From NCBI GenBank assembly GCA_014898415.1, contig RCTD01000021.1:310001-374000 (forward strand): a DNA stretch of 64,000 nt, written 5' to 3'. The stretch is from Stromatinia cepivora. Lineage: Eukaryota > Ascomycota > Leotiomycetes > Helotiales > Sclerotiniaceae. The notes beneath the pieces are model-generated. The model saw only the letters and a program-made list of their open reading frames with translations. It made no database searches and was not told where the DNA came from. Shown piece by piece: positions 9,926 to 21,849 of the stretch (the first letter of the stretch is position 1; every line of letters starts with the position of its first letter). Position numbers and translations under genes: made by a program.

Positions 9926-12826
9926 ATGGCTTCTCCACCTCAAGTCGTGGAGGATCAGGCACGACTCCTTGAAGATGCTTTGAATGTTGTTCGCCAACAG
10001 ACACAGCTCATGCGACGATGCTTGGAAAGCCCTGGGAAACTGATGGATGCCCTGAAGTGCAGGTATGTCAATGAAGATGAGCTTATTTCTGTTTGTCTAT
10101 GTAATTGCCATGATTATAATATATGCGCCAGGCGAAATGATCTTGTGCTGATTTGTCTCTATCAAAATCCAGTTCAACACTTGTCTCCGAACTACGAACG
10201 AGCAGTTTAGGGCCGAAACAATACTATGAGTTATATATGGCAGTGTTTGATGCTTTGCGACACCTATCCTCTCATCTCAAAGATTCTCATCCCACTCACC
10301 ATCTCGCCGATCTTTATGAGCTTGTCCAATATGCAGGAAATATCGTTCCTCGACTTTACTTAATGGTAACAGTTGGCACGGTCTATATGGGTGTACCAGA
10401 AGCACCGGTTAAGGAGATAATGAAGGACATGATGGAAATGAGTCGTGGAGTACAGCATCCAACCAGGGGGTTGTTCCTTAGATATTACCTTTCCGGGCAA
10501 GCTCGCGAACATTTACCTCAAGGCGATGGGGATGGACCGGAAGGGAATCTGACAGATTCAATAAGTTTTGTCCTTACGAATTTCGTGGAAATGAACAAGC
10601 TTTGGGTACGACTACAACATCAAGGTCACTCTAGAGAAAGAGAAATGAGAACGCAGGAAAGGAAAGAGCTCCAATTACTGGTCGGAAGTAATTTAGTTCG
10701 ATTAAGTCAATTGGTTGATCTGGATGTCTACAAGAACACTATTCTGCAGCCACTGCTAGAACAAGTGGTGCAATGTCGGGATGTTCTAGCCCAAGAATAT
10801 TTGCTAGAAGTAATCACACAGGTCTTCCCTGATGAATACCACCTTCACACCCTGGATCAATTCTTAGCGGCTGTATCAAGATTGAATCCTCATGTTAACA
10901 TGAAAGTCATCGTCATAGCAATGATGGATAGACTTTCTGCATATGCTGCTCGAGAGTCGGAATTGAGTTCTGCAGTGGATCGCGAGAAATCAGAGCAGGA
11001 GGCTGTCGCTAGACTACTCGAGACAACCCGGTTGAACAAGGACAGTAAGGCTGTTGAATCAAAGCCAGAGTCGACTCCAGCGCCGGAGGCCTCAAAGATA
11101 AATGGTGATCGTCCGTCGACTGAGACTAATGGAGCCAGCACAGACTCGAAACTCAAGGAACAAACTGACGATAGCCTTAGTGTAGCTCCAACTGAAGTTG
11201 AGACGCAATCTGTTGCTGAGACTATCGTCAACGACGATGCTAACAATAGGCCAACTGCCGTTCCTGAAAACATCAAGCTGTATGAGATCTTTTTTGACCA
11301 AGTAATGCACCTTGTTGCTTCCCAACGCTTGTCCGTACAAGATACCTTGGCATTGTTGGTATCGTTAGTCAACTTAGCACTCAGGGTTCATCCGGATCGT
11401 CTAGACTACGTCGATCAGGTCCTCAATTACGCATCGGATAGAGTTAGAGCATATGCCAACACTCCTGAATTACATTCTCCAGAGGCACAGAAAAATATAC
11501 TAAACTTGCTCCTAACACCCATCACCTCTTACGCCTCTATATTCACAGCATTGTCCCTCCCAACTTACATCCCATTACTACAACTTCAAATATATCCAAC
11601 ACGTCGAGCTGTTGCTGGTGAAGTAGCTCGTACCTTACAAGGAAATTCAACCAAAATCTCCACTGTGGTTTCACTGGAAGGAGTGCTCGAAGTTCTTAAG
11701 GTTCTGATCAAAGAAGGATCTCAAAGTCCGGCCAACTACGTCGGAGTACAGCGCAAATCCGTTGAGACTGATGAAACGATAGAGGAGCAGGGCTGGTTAG
11801 CTAGAATTGTTCATTTGATCCATAGTGATGACAACGATACACAGTTTAAGCTTCTGCAAACTACCAAGGCCGCTTACTCGGAGGGGAATGAGCGTGTGAA
11901 GTTTACAACTCCAGCTCTCATAACTTCGGCCATGAAGCTCGCGAGAAGGTTTAAGGCCAGAGAACATTTTGATGATAACTGGGAATCACAAATATCGGCG
12001 CTCTTCAAGTTCATGCACTCGACCCTCTCAACTATGTATACCCGAGTCTCCGGGTCTGCCGAGCTTTGTTTGAGGCTATTCGTGGCTTGTGGTCAAATTG
12101 CTGATCAGACTAATTTTGAAGAGGTCAGCTACGAATTTTTCGCCCAAGCATTTACCATCTACGAAGAAAGCATCAGCGACTCTAGGTCACAGTTCCAAGC
12201 AGTCTGCGTTATCGCATCCGCTCTGCATGAAACCCGAAATTTCAGTAAAGAAAACTATGACACCCTCATTACCAAATGTGCTCTACATGGCAGTAAGCTT
12301 TTGAAGAAGCCTGATCAATGCCGTGCTGTCTTCCTAGCGAGTCATCTTTGGTGGGCCGTACCTATCGCAGCAAGGGGCGAAGCAGATGAGAAGGATGTAA
12401 GTCTCTACAATCAATATCACATTTAGGATAATAGCTAACATATGCTAGCTCTATCGTGATGGTAAACGTGTTCTTGAGTGTCTTCAACGTGCACTTCGCG
12501 TTGCGGATGCATGTATGGATACTGCTGTTTCAGTGGAACTTTTTGTGGAAATTCTGAATCGTTATGTCTATTATTTCGAGCAAGATAATGAAGCTGTAAG
12601 TCCCTCACTTATATATATATATATATTGTCAAAAAAACTAGAATCTAACATGATTCGATAGGTCACAACGAAATACCTAAATGGCCTTATTGAATTGATC
12701 CATTCAAATCTCCAAGGCAATCAAGATTCTGCCACAATCAATGAACCAAGAAAGCATTTCCAACGTACTTTGGATAACATTACTTCTCGAAACTATGAAG
12801 GTGTAGTAACAACAGCTGCACCTTAG
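9926..12826 (+). CDS. vps35: Vps35, retromer core subunit
   Basis: Four exons: 9926-10062, 10173-12396, 12449-12595 and 12662-12826, giving 890 residues. All introns have GT-AG ends (GTATGT, GTAAGT, GTAAGT), and each junction keeps the frame. Protein marks: the N-terminal L-L-E-D-A-L-N-V-V helix, L-G-P-K-Q-Y-Y-E-L-Y, and P-R-L-Y-L-M beginning at residue 105, the family's signature contact for Vps26/Rab7. The rest is an alpha-solenoid ending in D-G-K-R-V-L-E-C-L-Q-R-A-L-R and E-L-I-H-S-N-L. An acidic, Ser/Thr-rich insert at about residues 335-405 is typical of fungal Vps35. Known role: central scaffold of retromer, recycling sorting receptors from endosomes to the Golgi with Vps26 and Vps29. 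Length matches the family (~850-900). Confidence 0.96.
10063..10172 (+). other. vps35 intron 1
   Basis: 110 bp, donor GTATGT, acceptor TCCAG. It splits an AG|T Ser codon inside the conserved L-K-C-S-S-T-L-V-S-E-L block. That conservation fixes the junction and excludes the nearer GCCAG acceptor at 10132. Confidence 0.9.
12397..12448 (+). other. vps35 intron 2
   Basis: 52 bp, GTAAGT...CTAG, phase 0, with GCTAAC shortly before the acceptor. It joins E-K-D to L-Y-R-D-G-K-R. Confidence 0.9.
12596..12661 (+). other. vps35 intron 3 with an AT dinucleotide run
   Basis: 66 bp, GTAAGT...ATAG, phase 0. It contains a (TA)n run of about 19 bases near 12609-12627 and a TCTAAC branch-like motif. Confidence 0.88.
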
Positions 12827-13814
12827 ACCAAGCTCAATACCATTTTCTTTCTTTTATTAACAGCTTTCTATAAGCATGGAATGGATCATACTCAATGTAA
12901 ATTTATGTGAGATGGTTTGGGGTTTCTTACTTTGAGGGAGACAGAGAAGGGGAAGAGAGACCCTGGTATGATATTTTTGGAAGCCGGCACTTATGTTTAC
13001 GAAGACCAAAATAATGCAGCGATTGTACTTAGATTTGATTTGGCTCGTATTAAGCAAAAAAGTGATGGGTTGATTTAATTAGCAAGCATTAGCTATAGGC
13101 TATGTAAGAAGAGATGATGACTGAAATAACTCTGAATACCTAAGCGTAGCAAATACATGAAAAGTTGTTTAGAATTTGAGATGCAAATTTGTGAATAGGT
13201 AGTATGTATACAAGAATCTTGTAGTAAGATTAAATAATATATATGAGATGATTGATTTTCTAAATCCCTTGTGATTCTTGATAACCTTCTTTGCATAGGT
13301 AGAAGGCATAAATAAATATATAGCTATTTTGTATCATAAACCGTTTCATGATATGATTTGCATATTACTTCTCCGTATTCTTGCAGCTCAGATCAATGGT
13401 GGATTTCCCAACCTAGCATGGGGAGCTTACCGAATACGTGAGTCCTGGAGCCTTTGATTACTATCTGTGTCGCAGATAACCCATTGACTTTCGAGCATGC
13501 TTCAACGTTTAAGCCACCAAAGAAAATTAACAATACTTTGAAACTTTAAAACGGATCCAGAGCTCGAGTTTATTTAACGACGCCCAGGTGAAATGACAGC
13601 TGGCCTGAATAATTGATTAAAACCTGGAGGAATCATAATTCCATTGAAGGAATTCGAGATCGGAAAGGGCATTAATATTTAGAGTTGTTCTTCTACACAG
13701 CTGGCCTACGGATTCGTAACCTCTGAACTTTAAATCCCTAGCACACAAACATTAACCACCAAGAGAAGTGGTATTCTCCTCTTTCGCACCTAGAGAACTG
13801 GCACAACCTTCACA
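12827..13814. other. Intergenic between vps35 and the M28 gene
   Basis: About 990 bp with no supported gene. Short minus-strand open frames (12857-13057, 13093-13296) show random composition. Confidence 0.55.
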
Positions 13815-16556
13815 ATGCCCGACGAAAAGCACATATACGAAGCGCTCCCAATACCCACCTACTCCGAAGCCATCGGCGAATCCTCCCAGGGCTCAACACC
13901 CATAACGCCCCGCTCCAATTCCTCCAACGAACCCGCACATCCAGCCGAACGAGAAGGTCTTCTAGGTCATGATCCCGGTGGAAGAATCCCAGTTCCTACT
14001 CGCAGAGCTGGTTATCGTCCTCCTCCTACCGAAGATGGCATTTCTAATCGAGGCAGTATGGAAAGGGATACGTTTCTAAATCAACATGGCGAGCGCGAAA
14101 GTGAAGATGATGAGCAGGTGCGTAGGGAGATGGAGGAAATGGAAATACAGGATCCGGAAACTTCACAATCGACGTGGGGGAAACGCATGTCGAGTCTTTC
14201 TGCATCGTTATCGTCGCGACTGCCATGGATACGCCGGATTGGATGGCCGAAAATTGATGCGAATTTTTGTATAGTGATTGGGAGGATTTTTGCGGTGCTT
14301 TTGGTTATGGCGGTGGTTTATTTGTTGTTTATGAGCGATCTTTTTTCGAATGCGGCGAATAGAATTGGGGGACAAATGTTCCCGGCGGAGAGTGTGAGGA
14401 TATTTGTGCAGGAGAGTGTTTCGGAGGAGAGAATTATGAGGTGGATGCATAGAATTACGGAGACGGATCATTTGGCGGGTACGGAGGGGGATTACATTTT
14501 AGCAGAGATTGTGCAGGAACTCATGGTGAAGAATGGACTGGAGGATGTAAAGATGGACGAATATGGAGTTTATTTGAATTATCCAAAGGAGGGAGGAAGG
14601 AAAATCGAATTACTTGGGGAAGATGGAAATCCCACTTGGCAGGCAAAGATTGATGAGCCGCAACTTTATACGAATCCACCGCGACAACAAACGCCTGTTT
14701 TCCATGGACATTCGAAGGCCGGAGATGTGACGGGACCATTATTATACTGTAATTATGGGTCACAAGCTGATTACAAGCGATTTTACGATAGTGGGATTGA
14801 GACAAAAGGAGCAATTGCTTTGGTCAGGTACTATGGTACGCAAGGAGATAGAGCTTTGAAGGTTAAGGCTGCGGAACCTTGGGGTTTTAAAGCTGTGATA
14901 ATGTATAGTGACCCGGCCGATGATGGATTCACTTTAGGTGATACAGCCCCCAATGGTAGATATATGCCCAAAGACGGAGTTCAACGAGGCGCAGTCAGCT
15001 TGATGAGTTGGGTAGTGGGCGATGTCCTTACCCCTGGATGGGCAAGCGTAAAAGGGGCAAAACGGATATCTAAAGAGAATAATCCGGGATTAACTAATAT
15101 TCCCAGTATCCCTATCTCGTGGGGAGATGCACAAAAACTTTTGCAGTCTATTCAAGGGTTTGGAGATGAATGTCCCCCTGAATGGAGGGGTGCAGTTCCT
15201 GATGTTAAATATTGGTCTGGAAATCTTTCAACACCGAAAGTTCATCTTGTTAATGAACAGGATGAAGTTGAGCAACAACCGATTTGGAATGTTTTGGGCA
15301 AAATTACCGGTGTTGAGCAGAGGGAAAAATCAATTATTGTTGGTAATCATCGTGATGCTTGGGTTTTTGGTGCTACAGATCCTGGTTCAGGTACTGCGGT
15401 ATTTCTCGAAGTCATGCATATCTTTGGTGATCTTGTTTCAAGAGGTTGGCGTCCGCAACGTACAATTGAATTTGCTTCTTGGGATGGTGAGGAATATAAT
15501 CTTATTGGATCTACCGAGCATGTGGAAAAGAACATGGAAAAGTTACGCAAGGATGCATTCGTTTACCTTAATGTTGATGTAGGCGTCGGTGGTGATACAT
15601 TCAGAGCAGCAGGAAGTCCAGTTTTCAAGAAAGCCCTTCTTCGAGTCCTAGATCGTACAACTGATCCTTATCGAAATGCCACTCTTCGACAACTTTGGGA
15701 TGAAAGGAAAGGTCAATTAGATGGTCTAGGAGCTGGAAGTGATTATGTTGCTTTTCAAGATATGGCAGGAACTTCTTCTCTTGATTTCGGGTTTGAAGGT
15801 CCTGTATATCCATATCATTCAGCATATGACAATTTCGAATGGATGGCCAGTCAAGGCGATCCAAATTTTCGCTACCACAAACTTCTCGCTCAAGTCTGGG
15901 CTCTTCTCATTCTCGAATTCTGCGATCGTGCAATCCTTCCTTTTGATTTCAGAGCATATTCCGCATCTCTCACTAATTGGGTTATGGATTTGGAAAATTG
16001 GGCAGAGAGTAAAGGTCTTAATCAAGATGGTAATGTACCGTGGTCTTCGGAACCATTGAGAGAAGCGGCATTACAGTTTGCGCAAGATTCAAGGAGGTTT
16101 GAAAAATTTGAATTAGAGTGGGATGGATTGGTTATGGGAAGTGGAGGGTTTGAAAGTCCGGGATTGGCTTCTCATAGAAAGAGTCATAATACTAGGATGG
16201 CGAATTTTGAAACTCATCTTTTGGATTTGGAGGAAGGTGGTGGGGTATGTCTATTCCATTTTCTCCCATCCTCTGCACTCATTTCTCGGCTTTTACCTTA
16301 ATTGTCTGATATCACATCGTCTTGTATTACTCATATCATTCAAAATCATCTACTGACATACACAAAATAGATCCCCAATAGAACACAATTCAAACACGTA
16401 ATCTTTGGACCACAACTCTGGTCCGGATATGACGAGGCTTATTTCCCGGCTATTCGTGATGCGGTCGAAGCGGGAGATTGGAGTTTGGCTAAGAAATTAG
16501 TGGAGAAGACAGCGAGGATTATTAAGAGGGCTAGTTCTAAGATGGCGGATGGGTGA
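13815..16556 (+). CDS. M28 glutamate carboxypeptidase/transferrin-receptor-like membrane protein (Vps70/Tre group)
   Basis: Two exons: 13815-16244 and 16371-16556, giving 871 residues. The cytosolic N-terminus (~150 residues, Pro/Ser-rich then acidic) precedes one membrane helix at about 150-177, so it is a type II membrane protein. A protease-associated region follows, then the M28 core. All zinc and catalytic positions of the glutamate carboxypeptidase II type appear present: H512, D522 (N-H-R-D-A-W...D-P-G-S-G), E559/E560 (W-D-G-E-E-Y), D588 (N-V-D-V) and H668 (Y-H-S-A-Y-D). The C-terminal part, completed by exon 2, matches the dimerisation domain. Known relatives: human PSMA-type carboxypeptidases and yeast Vps70, Tre1 and Tre2, linked to vacuolar sorting and transporter turnover. 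Retained metal ligands argue for an active peptidase, unlike transferrin receptor itself. Confidence 0.92.
16245..16370 (+). other. Intron of the M28 gene
   Basis: 126 bp, donor GTATGT, acceptor AATAG, phase 0. It joins E-E-G-G-G to I-P-N-R-T-Q-F-K-H. Reading through gives a premature stop at 16299-16301 and would drop the conserved G-P-Q-L-W-S-G-Y tail, so splicing is needed. Confidence 0.9.
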
Positions 16557-16582
16557 TGGGTGATGGGTGATGGGTGATGGGG
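16548..16582. repeat. Heptanucleotide tandem repeat (GATGGGT)n spanning the stop codon
   Basis: Four perfect GATGGGT units plus a fifth variant (GATGGGG). The TGA at 16554-16556 that ends the M28 gene lies across the first and second units. Confidence 0.9.
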
Positions 16583-17150
16583 TATTGGTGTTTAGGGGGA
16601 GGGGAAGGGGGGAGAAAAAAGGAGAGGGGAGGAAAGGAGTAGGAAAAGGGAAAGAATGATGAATTGATGGTTGATTATATAGATATCTAGTGTATCAATT
16701 ATTGGTTTGGAATAAGAATTCTGGATTAAGGAATAAGAATTCAGTAATAAGATAGAGCTGCTCAAATGCATTCCTCATTGTATTTATTTATTTTCTTATA
16801 CTATACTTTATTATATTGTATTTCTTTTGTTTCTTATATTTTTTATATTTCTTGTATTTTTGTATTTTCATTATGTTGTATTATATTATATTATAATGTA
16901 TTTATTTATTTTATTTATTTATTTTCTTATATTACAATTACAATTATAATTTTGATTTTGATTTGATTTGTTACGAGGCATTATACAACATCCACTCACA
17001 TTCCGAAATCAACTTAACTCATCCCGAAATATACTAGATTGCGAAAAAAAGCTAATTGATACCGAAATTGAAAAAAAAAATTTTAAAAAAGTATTCGCAA
17101 ATGAGTTAAGTTTATACAAAAATAATATATTCAATATCCTAGTTCATTGG
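16583..17150. other. Transition from gene arm to AT-rich block, low complexity
   Basis: Purine-rich (GGGGA/GGAAAA) to about 16660, then AT-rich with TATTTATTT-type low-complexity sequence at about 16760-16960. The segment 16968-17150 has an open frame without recognisable homology, cut off by the LTR that begins at 17151. No gene is supported. Confidence 0.6.
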
Positions 17151-17460
17151 TATCACGGGATAGTATGATTACAGAGCACTTTCAGGGATTAGGGAATAGA
17201 TGGTACATATGATTGGTAGAGTAAATAGAATTGAATGATTTGCTCTTGATTATATAGATCGAAGACTGTATATATAAAGTAAATAAATAATTATCTAATC
17301 AATGAATATTTTGATTAGATTAGATCTTTATTTATTAATATATCAGAATCATTTTGTTAATTAAAGAGATTAATAAAGTTTAGAAACTTTTTTATTTCGA
17401 TTGAAAAGTATATTTTTAATTCTTTATAGGATATAAGGAATTGTAAGGTTTTTTATAATA
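17151..17460 (-). repeat. Copia-2 LTR (3' LTR of copy I)
   Basis: About 310 bp, ends TATCACGGG...TAATA on the plus strand (ancestral TGTCACGGG...TGACA). It aligns over its length with the LTRs at 35741-36052 and, reversed, at 43817-45806 (interrupted) and 53451-53759. Confidence 0.85.
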
Positions 17461-18555
17461 TATCTTTTAGATCGAAAAGCGATTTGTAATAAATAGAAAA
17501 ATATAAAAAATAATAATTCAAATAATTCGTAAAAGAATATACAAAATAATTATAAATAGATATCAATAAAGGAATAGTATAATATATAAATCTAAAATGA
17601 TTTTGGTAGTTTTGAAATGAAAAAGAATTTAATTATATAAAAATCATAAATGTTTTTTGATTTCGGATTGTTATTTATAATATTTTTTGAAATCAAGTTT
17701 TTGAATAATAAAAAGAAAGTTTTTTATCGGAAGAGTATAGAAGAATGATCGATTCTATAATATAGTGATTGAAAATGTCTATAATTGTTAAACTATAATA
17801 TATTGATTATAATAACAAAATAAAATGAATAAATTTTTAAAGATATATAGATCTTTTCTTTATATTCTTGTTTTCTATTTTAATCAAGATCTTATTGATT
17901 ATTATTATATTTAAAATTTCGAAGATTAAAAAGATTAAATAAGCGAATCTTAATTATATTAAATAAATAGCAATTGAAAAAAAGGTTTTGAAAGAATCAA
18001 ATATAAGAAAGGATTTTAATACTCTTTCAAAGGATTAGTAAATCGAGTAGAAAGAATTAATAAATCCAATATAGATATTAAATTAAGATATTGATCTTTA
18101 GAAATTTGATTTAATTAATTCTTTGTTTAAAATAATATACAAGTAGTTATTTTAAAATCTTTTTTTTTATAAAAGGAATTGTTATTTATTGTAATCAATT
18201 GTTTGTTATAAATCTAGATAATAATTTAAAAATAAATTTTGTTTTTGAATTTTATTATATAATTGAAAGATTTTATTAATTTTATATTTGTAATTATTGA
18301 AATAAGAATTATTCGATAAAGGAGAGAAAAGAAGAAAGGTTTTTTTGTTTGATAATGATGATGATTTGTTTGATTTATCGGTATTAAGGTTTTCGAATAA
18401 TAAATTAGATAAAAAAAAGAAAGAGAAAATGTTGTCGAAAATTGTTGGCTCTTTAGTCAAAATAAAAAATAAAGAAAGTTGTAGGGAAAAGAATGATTAT
18501 TTATATATTCGATATATAAAATCATTGATTATTGGAAAATATAATTTTTATAATA
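17461..18555 (+). pseudogene. Copia-2 antisense ORF, copy I, first part
   Basis: This region is the plus-strand (antisense to pol) accessory frame of Copia-2. The clearest piece, about 18345-18555, reads Y-L-Y-I-R-Y-I-K-S-L-I-I-G-K-Y-N-F-Y-N. That matches H-L-Y-I-R-Y-I-K-S-L-I-T-K-R-Y-N-F-Y-N in copy II. The frame is cut at 18555 by the Copia-1 insertion and resumes at 33321. Many stops elsewhere look like C-to-T changes. No known domain recognised. Confidence 0.6.
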
Positions 18556-18721
18556 TGTTAACTTTTGGTGCAGGAAGTAGTAGTATTGTTGATTATATAG
18601 GTTGAACTCTAGATTTATAATTCTAATAGGAGTAGAATTGAAGTTATCCCCAAATATAATCTGTATATCATTATGATCACATAACCTCAATTCTAATCCT
18701 ATGATAATCTCATTTCCAATA
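18556..18721 (-). repeat. Copia-1 LTR (3' LTR of copy 1)
   Basis: 166 bp, TGTTAACTTTTGGTGCAGG...TTTCCAATA on the plus strand. It is the same length as the partner at 33155-33320 and as the copies at 60295-60460 and 61259-61424. The adjoining internal sequence reads CTCAATAAAGGAA on the minus strand, a polypurine tract. Confidence 0.92.
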
Positions 18722-19755
18722 TTCCTTTATTGAGGATATCCTATTCGATTCTTTTAAACTACTAATCCTAACATTTTCTTGAATCTTTCGAAAGCAATCC
18801 TTATATAAGGCTTCGTTATTCCATTAGCAATTATATTATATATATTGATATAATTAATAACGATTTTCTCTTTTTCTATTAAATCCCTAATAAAGTGATA
18901 ACTGATATCTATATATTTAGATCGTTCATATAAATATAAATTCTTGATTAAAGTTAAAACGCCCTGATTATTACCAAATATTTGAACTATATCTTTATTC
19001 TTTCTAATATAATTTGATCTAAATAAATCTTTAAGTATTTGTACAATCCATCTCTTTTATTTGATAAACATTACTATTACAATATATTCTGATTCTATAC
19101 TAAAAGTAATTACAGATATTTGTTTCTTGTTAGTCTATAATATAAAGCCTTCATAAAATATCATAATTTCTTTTGAAATATTTTTCCGATCATATTTATC
19201 ACTAATCCAATCTACATCTGTATATACCTTTATTATATTATCAAATATATTGTATTCTTTGTAAATATCAGATTATATTTCCTTTGATCTGAATCATAAC
19301 TTCTATTTGATTGTTGATTATAAGTATCATATTAGATTCTTCAAAACTATAATATAATGTTTTGTTGGTTTTGCTATAAATTGTGAAAGTCTTTTAATTG
19401 AGAATGCTATATTTGATTGAATATATATTATTGAATAAATCATATTTCCTATTTGTTATTGATATTTATTCATATCTATTAGTTCATTATCATTGATTAT
19501 TGGCTGGAAATAGGTATAATCTATTATTGGTAGTTTTTTAGTTTGATATTGTTTATATATAATATTATATTTGATTAATATAATATTAAGATATTCTTTT
19601 TGGTTTATAATTAATATATACATTTTTCTATTACAAATAATCTTAATATTTAGAATCTTATTAATCTTCCTTAGATTTTTGATATTAAAACAGATTGATA
19701 GTTTTTCATTGAACCAAATGATTTGTAATGATATATATAATACAATAACGATATT
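18722..19755 (-). pseudogene. Copia-1 reverse transcriptase C-terminal part and RNase H (broken)
   Basis: Minus-strand residues at 19456-19755 read I-V-I...I-W-F-N-E-K-L-S...F-N-I-K-N-L-R-K-I-N-K-I-L-N-I-K-I, followed by N-Q-K-E-Y-L-N-I-I-L. This is the classic copia reverse-transcriptase stretch after the YVDD box. RNase H should occupy 18722-19456 but has many stops. The domain is cut at 19755 by TRIM-A and continues at 22018. Confidence 0.85.
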
Positions 19756-19918
19756 TGTTGGATTTTGGATCATACCGTATATCTAAGCATGGGACTATAC
19801 TATAATGGGATTAGCCTGCACATGATTCTACCGAATCACACAACCTGTATAATAACTTCTAGCCAAATAACCTTATAAAAATAATGCTTTCCCACCCATT
19901 CAATATAATTTATTAACA
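19756..19918 (+). repeat. TRIM-A 5' LTR
   Basis: 163 bp, TGTTGGATTTTGG...TTATTAACA. It pairs with 21850-22012; differences are mainly C/T and G/A. Confidence 0.93.
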
Positions 19919-19936
19919 GATTATAAACCCGGGTTC
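19919..19936 (+). other. Putative primer-binding site of TRIM-A (half-tRNA type)
   Basis: GATTATAAACCCGGG starts immediately after the LTR. It fits GGTTATGAGCCCGGG after G-to-A changes, i.e. the complement of a Met (CAT) tRNA anticodon arm as used by Drosophila copia. A tRNA with a TAT anticodon arm is an alternative. Confidence 0.6.
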
Positions 19937-20483
19937 TATATATCACTATATAATTTAGGATTAATCTTCCGGAATGAAAGATCAAATCCTCAATAGATCC
20001 AGCAGAGTAGACGAGCAAAATCGACACAATTGAGCGAGGAAGCCCGCTATATTAAATATATCTACAAAATGGGATCGAATAGGATCATAGACTATTCAAT
20101 GAACAAGCGGGGAAGCCCATTATACTAAATATATTGGCAAAATTGAATCCCAACAATATAACTAATACAGAAAAACCCGCTTTAGGAAATTACTCAGATA
20201 GAAAATGCTACCTTTTTATACCCTTTTTCCGACAATTCGAGAATCAACCAATTCCCTCGATATCTCCTTTCTTTTTCGGAAACCTTTTTGCTTTGAAATA
20301 AGTACTCTACAAAGGAAAATAAACCTTTCGAAACCTTTTTAGACAAAATTCGAATATTTCTGTTTCTCGAATACCTTCGATCCTTATATAATTGATAAAT
20401 TCCCTATAGAAAACCTAATAGGAGTATTGGAGATTATATTTTTGATATAGTTTTTAAAAGAATTATAAAATCCATATTTATTT

Positions 20484-20850
20484 TCGTTTTAGATATTTTG
20501 GGGGTTCGTTTTTAAAATCTATTGTATCTTTTTGTTCGATCTCAAATGATTATAGATTTACTTTGTTTTTTGATTCTACTGAAATAAATTTATCAGTAAA
20601 ATTTAAGACAATCTTAAATTTTGCTTTCAATATAGATTTAGGGTCTGCAAAAGTTGATTCTTGGATTGGAACCTCTGGAATAATGAATTTGATATCTAAA
20701 ATATTCTTGGAATTTATTATATTATATTGAAAAGATATTACCGTTTTTGTTTTGAAAAATAGTACTTCCGTTTTGGGGAAATGTTCTTTATATTCTTTTT
20801 GGGGATTCTCTATTAGCATCTAACCCTTTCCTCGATCATTACTTCTTTAT
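20484..20850 (-). pseudogene. Copia-1 linker fragment, antisense within TRIM-A
   Basis: Minus-strand reading gives I-Q-E-S-T-F-A-D-P...K-A-K-F-K-I-V-L-N-F-T-D-K-F-I-S. This is nearly the same as the Copia-1 integrase-RT linker at 22924-23172 (I-Q-E-S-T-F-A-D-P...T-K-F-K-I-I-L-N-F-I-N-K-F-I) and at 63365-63676. It lies opposite to the transcription direction of TRIM-A. Confidence 0.75.
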
Positions 20851-21849
20851 ATTATTATTGATATCTTCGATATCTTCTTATTCTTCTTTTTTATAATTAC
20901 AATTACCAACTTCGCCATCTTTTGATACATTGCTTATTGTGTATCGCCTTAATCCTACTTTGTTTTTACCTTCAGATCAATATTATTTCGTTATATCTTT
21001 ATATTCAATACTTATAATAATAATTATATTAACAATTGTGAAAGAGAAGGAAAGTATCCCTAATAAAAGAATCGAAAATAGAATCAAAGGTGATTACAAA
21101 AGAAGTTGAAGGTAGAACCAGAGAAGGAAACTATATATCGGAAGATATATAAAACGATATACTAAAAGAAACGAATGATTATATTAATAATAGAAGAATA
21201 TATATCCAAATAAAAGGAGTATTAGGCTCTATTATATAGTATATAAAAACCATTAGATATTTAACCAAATATAATACTAAAGGTCGACAGATACTATAGC
21301 TTCCTGAAGTTGGTAGTTAATAAAATTTATTAACTAGTATATAAAGACCATTAATATCTAGACAAATATAATATTAAAGGTCGACAAATATAATGGTTCC
21401 CCAAAGCAAAAACTACTAATTAGTAACCTATTAATCATCCTGATTAATAGTTAGTTATACTTTTGCTACAAAAGGAAGAGTTATGAATATAATTTTATAA
21501 GATGTATTGTTCTATTAGAGAGAGGCGTCTGTATTGCAGTGTAAAACTAAAGGCTCTAGTTTAATACGGTTGAAGGATTGGAAGCAGAAGAGATAGATTT
21601 TCTTTAATTTTTATTATGAAAAAAGGGATATTGATTATTCTTTAAAGATTATTATATTATCATGAAGCAATCATTTTATTCGAAATAATCTTGTTAGATT
21701 TTAGGTCTTAAAAGATTTAACAAAGGAATAATCATTTAATACTATTAGCTTTCTATTTCAGACTAATATTGCTCAACTCGGTTTAAACCAATTATAGTAT
21801 TTATAATTTAACCCTCTCTGCTTTTATATACATTACACTTCTAAGGGAG

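Noticed and set aside
10890..11372. Antisense open frame of 160 codons within vps35
   Set aside because: Lies opposite the Ser/Thr/Glu-rich linker of Vps35; its low-complexity Ser-rich reading is explained by the sense codons.
16968..17168. 66-codon frame at the edge of the AT-rich block
   Set aside because: No ATG start for the visible reading, no recognised family, and it is interrupted by the LTR at 17151. It may be a remnant of an older element but cannot be supported.
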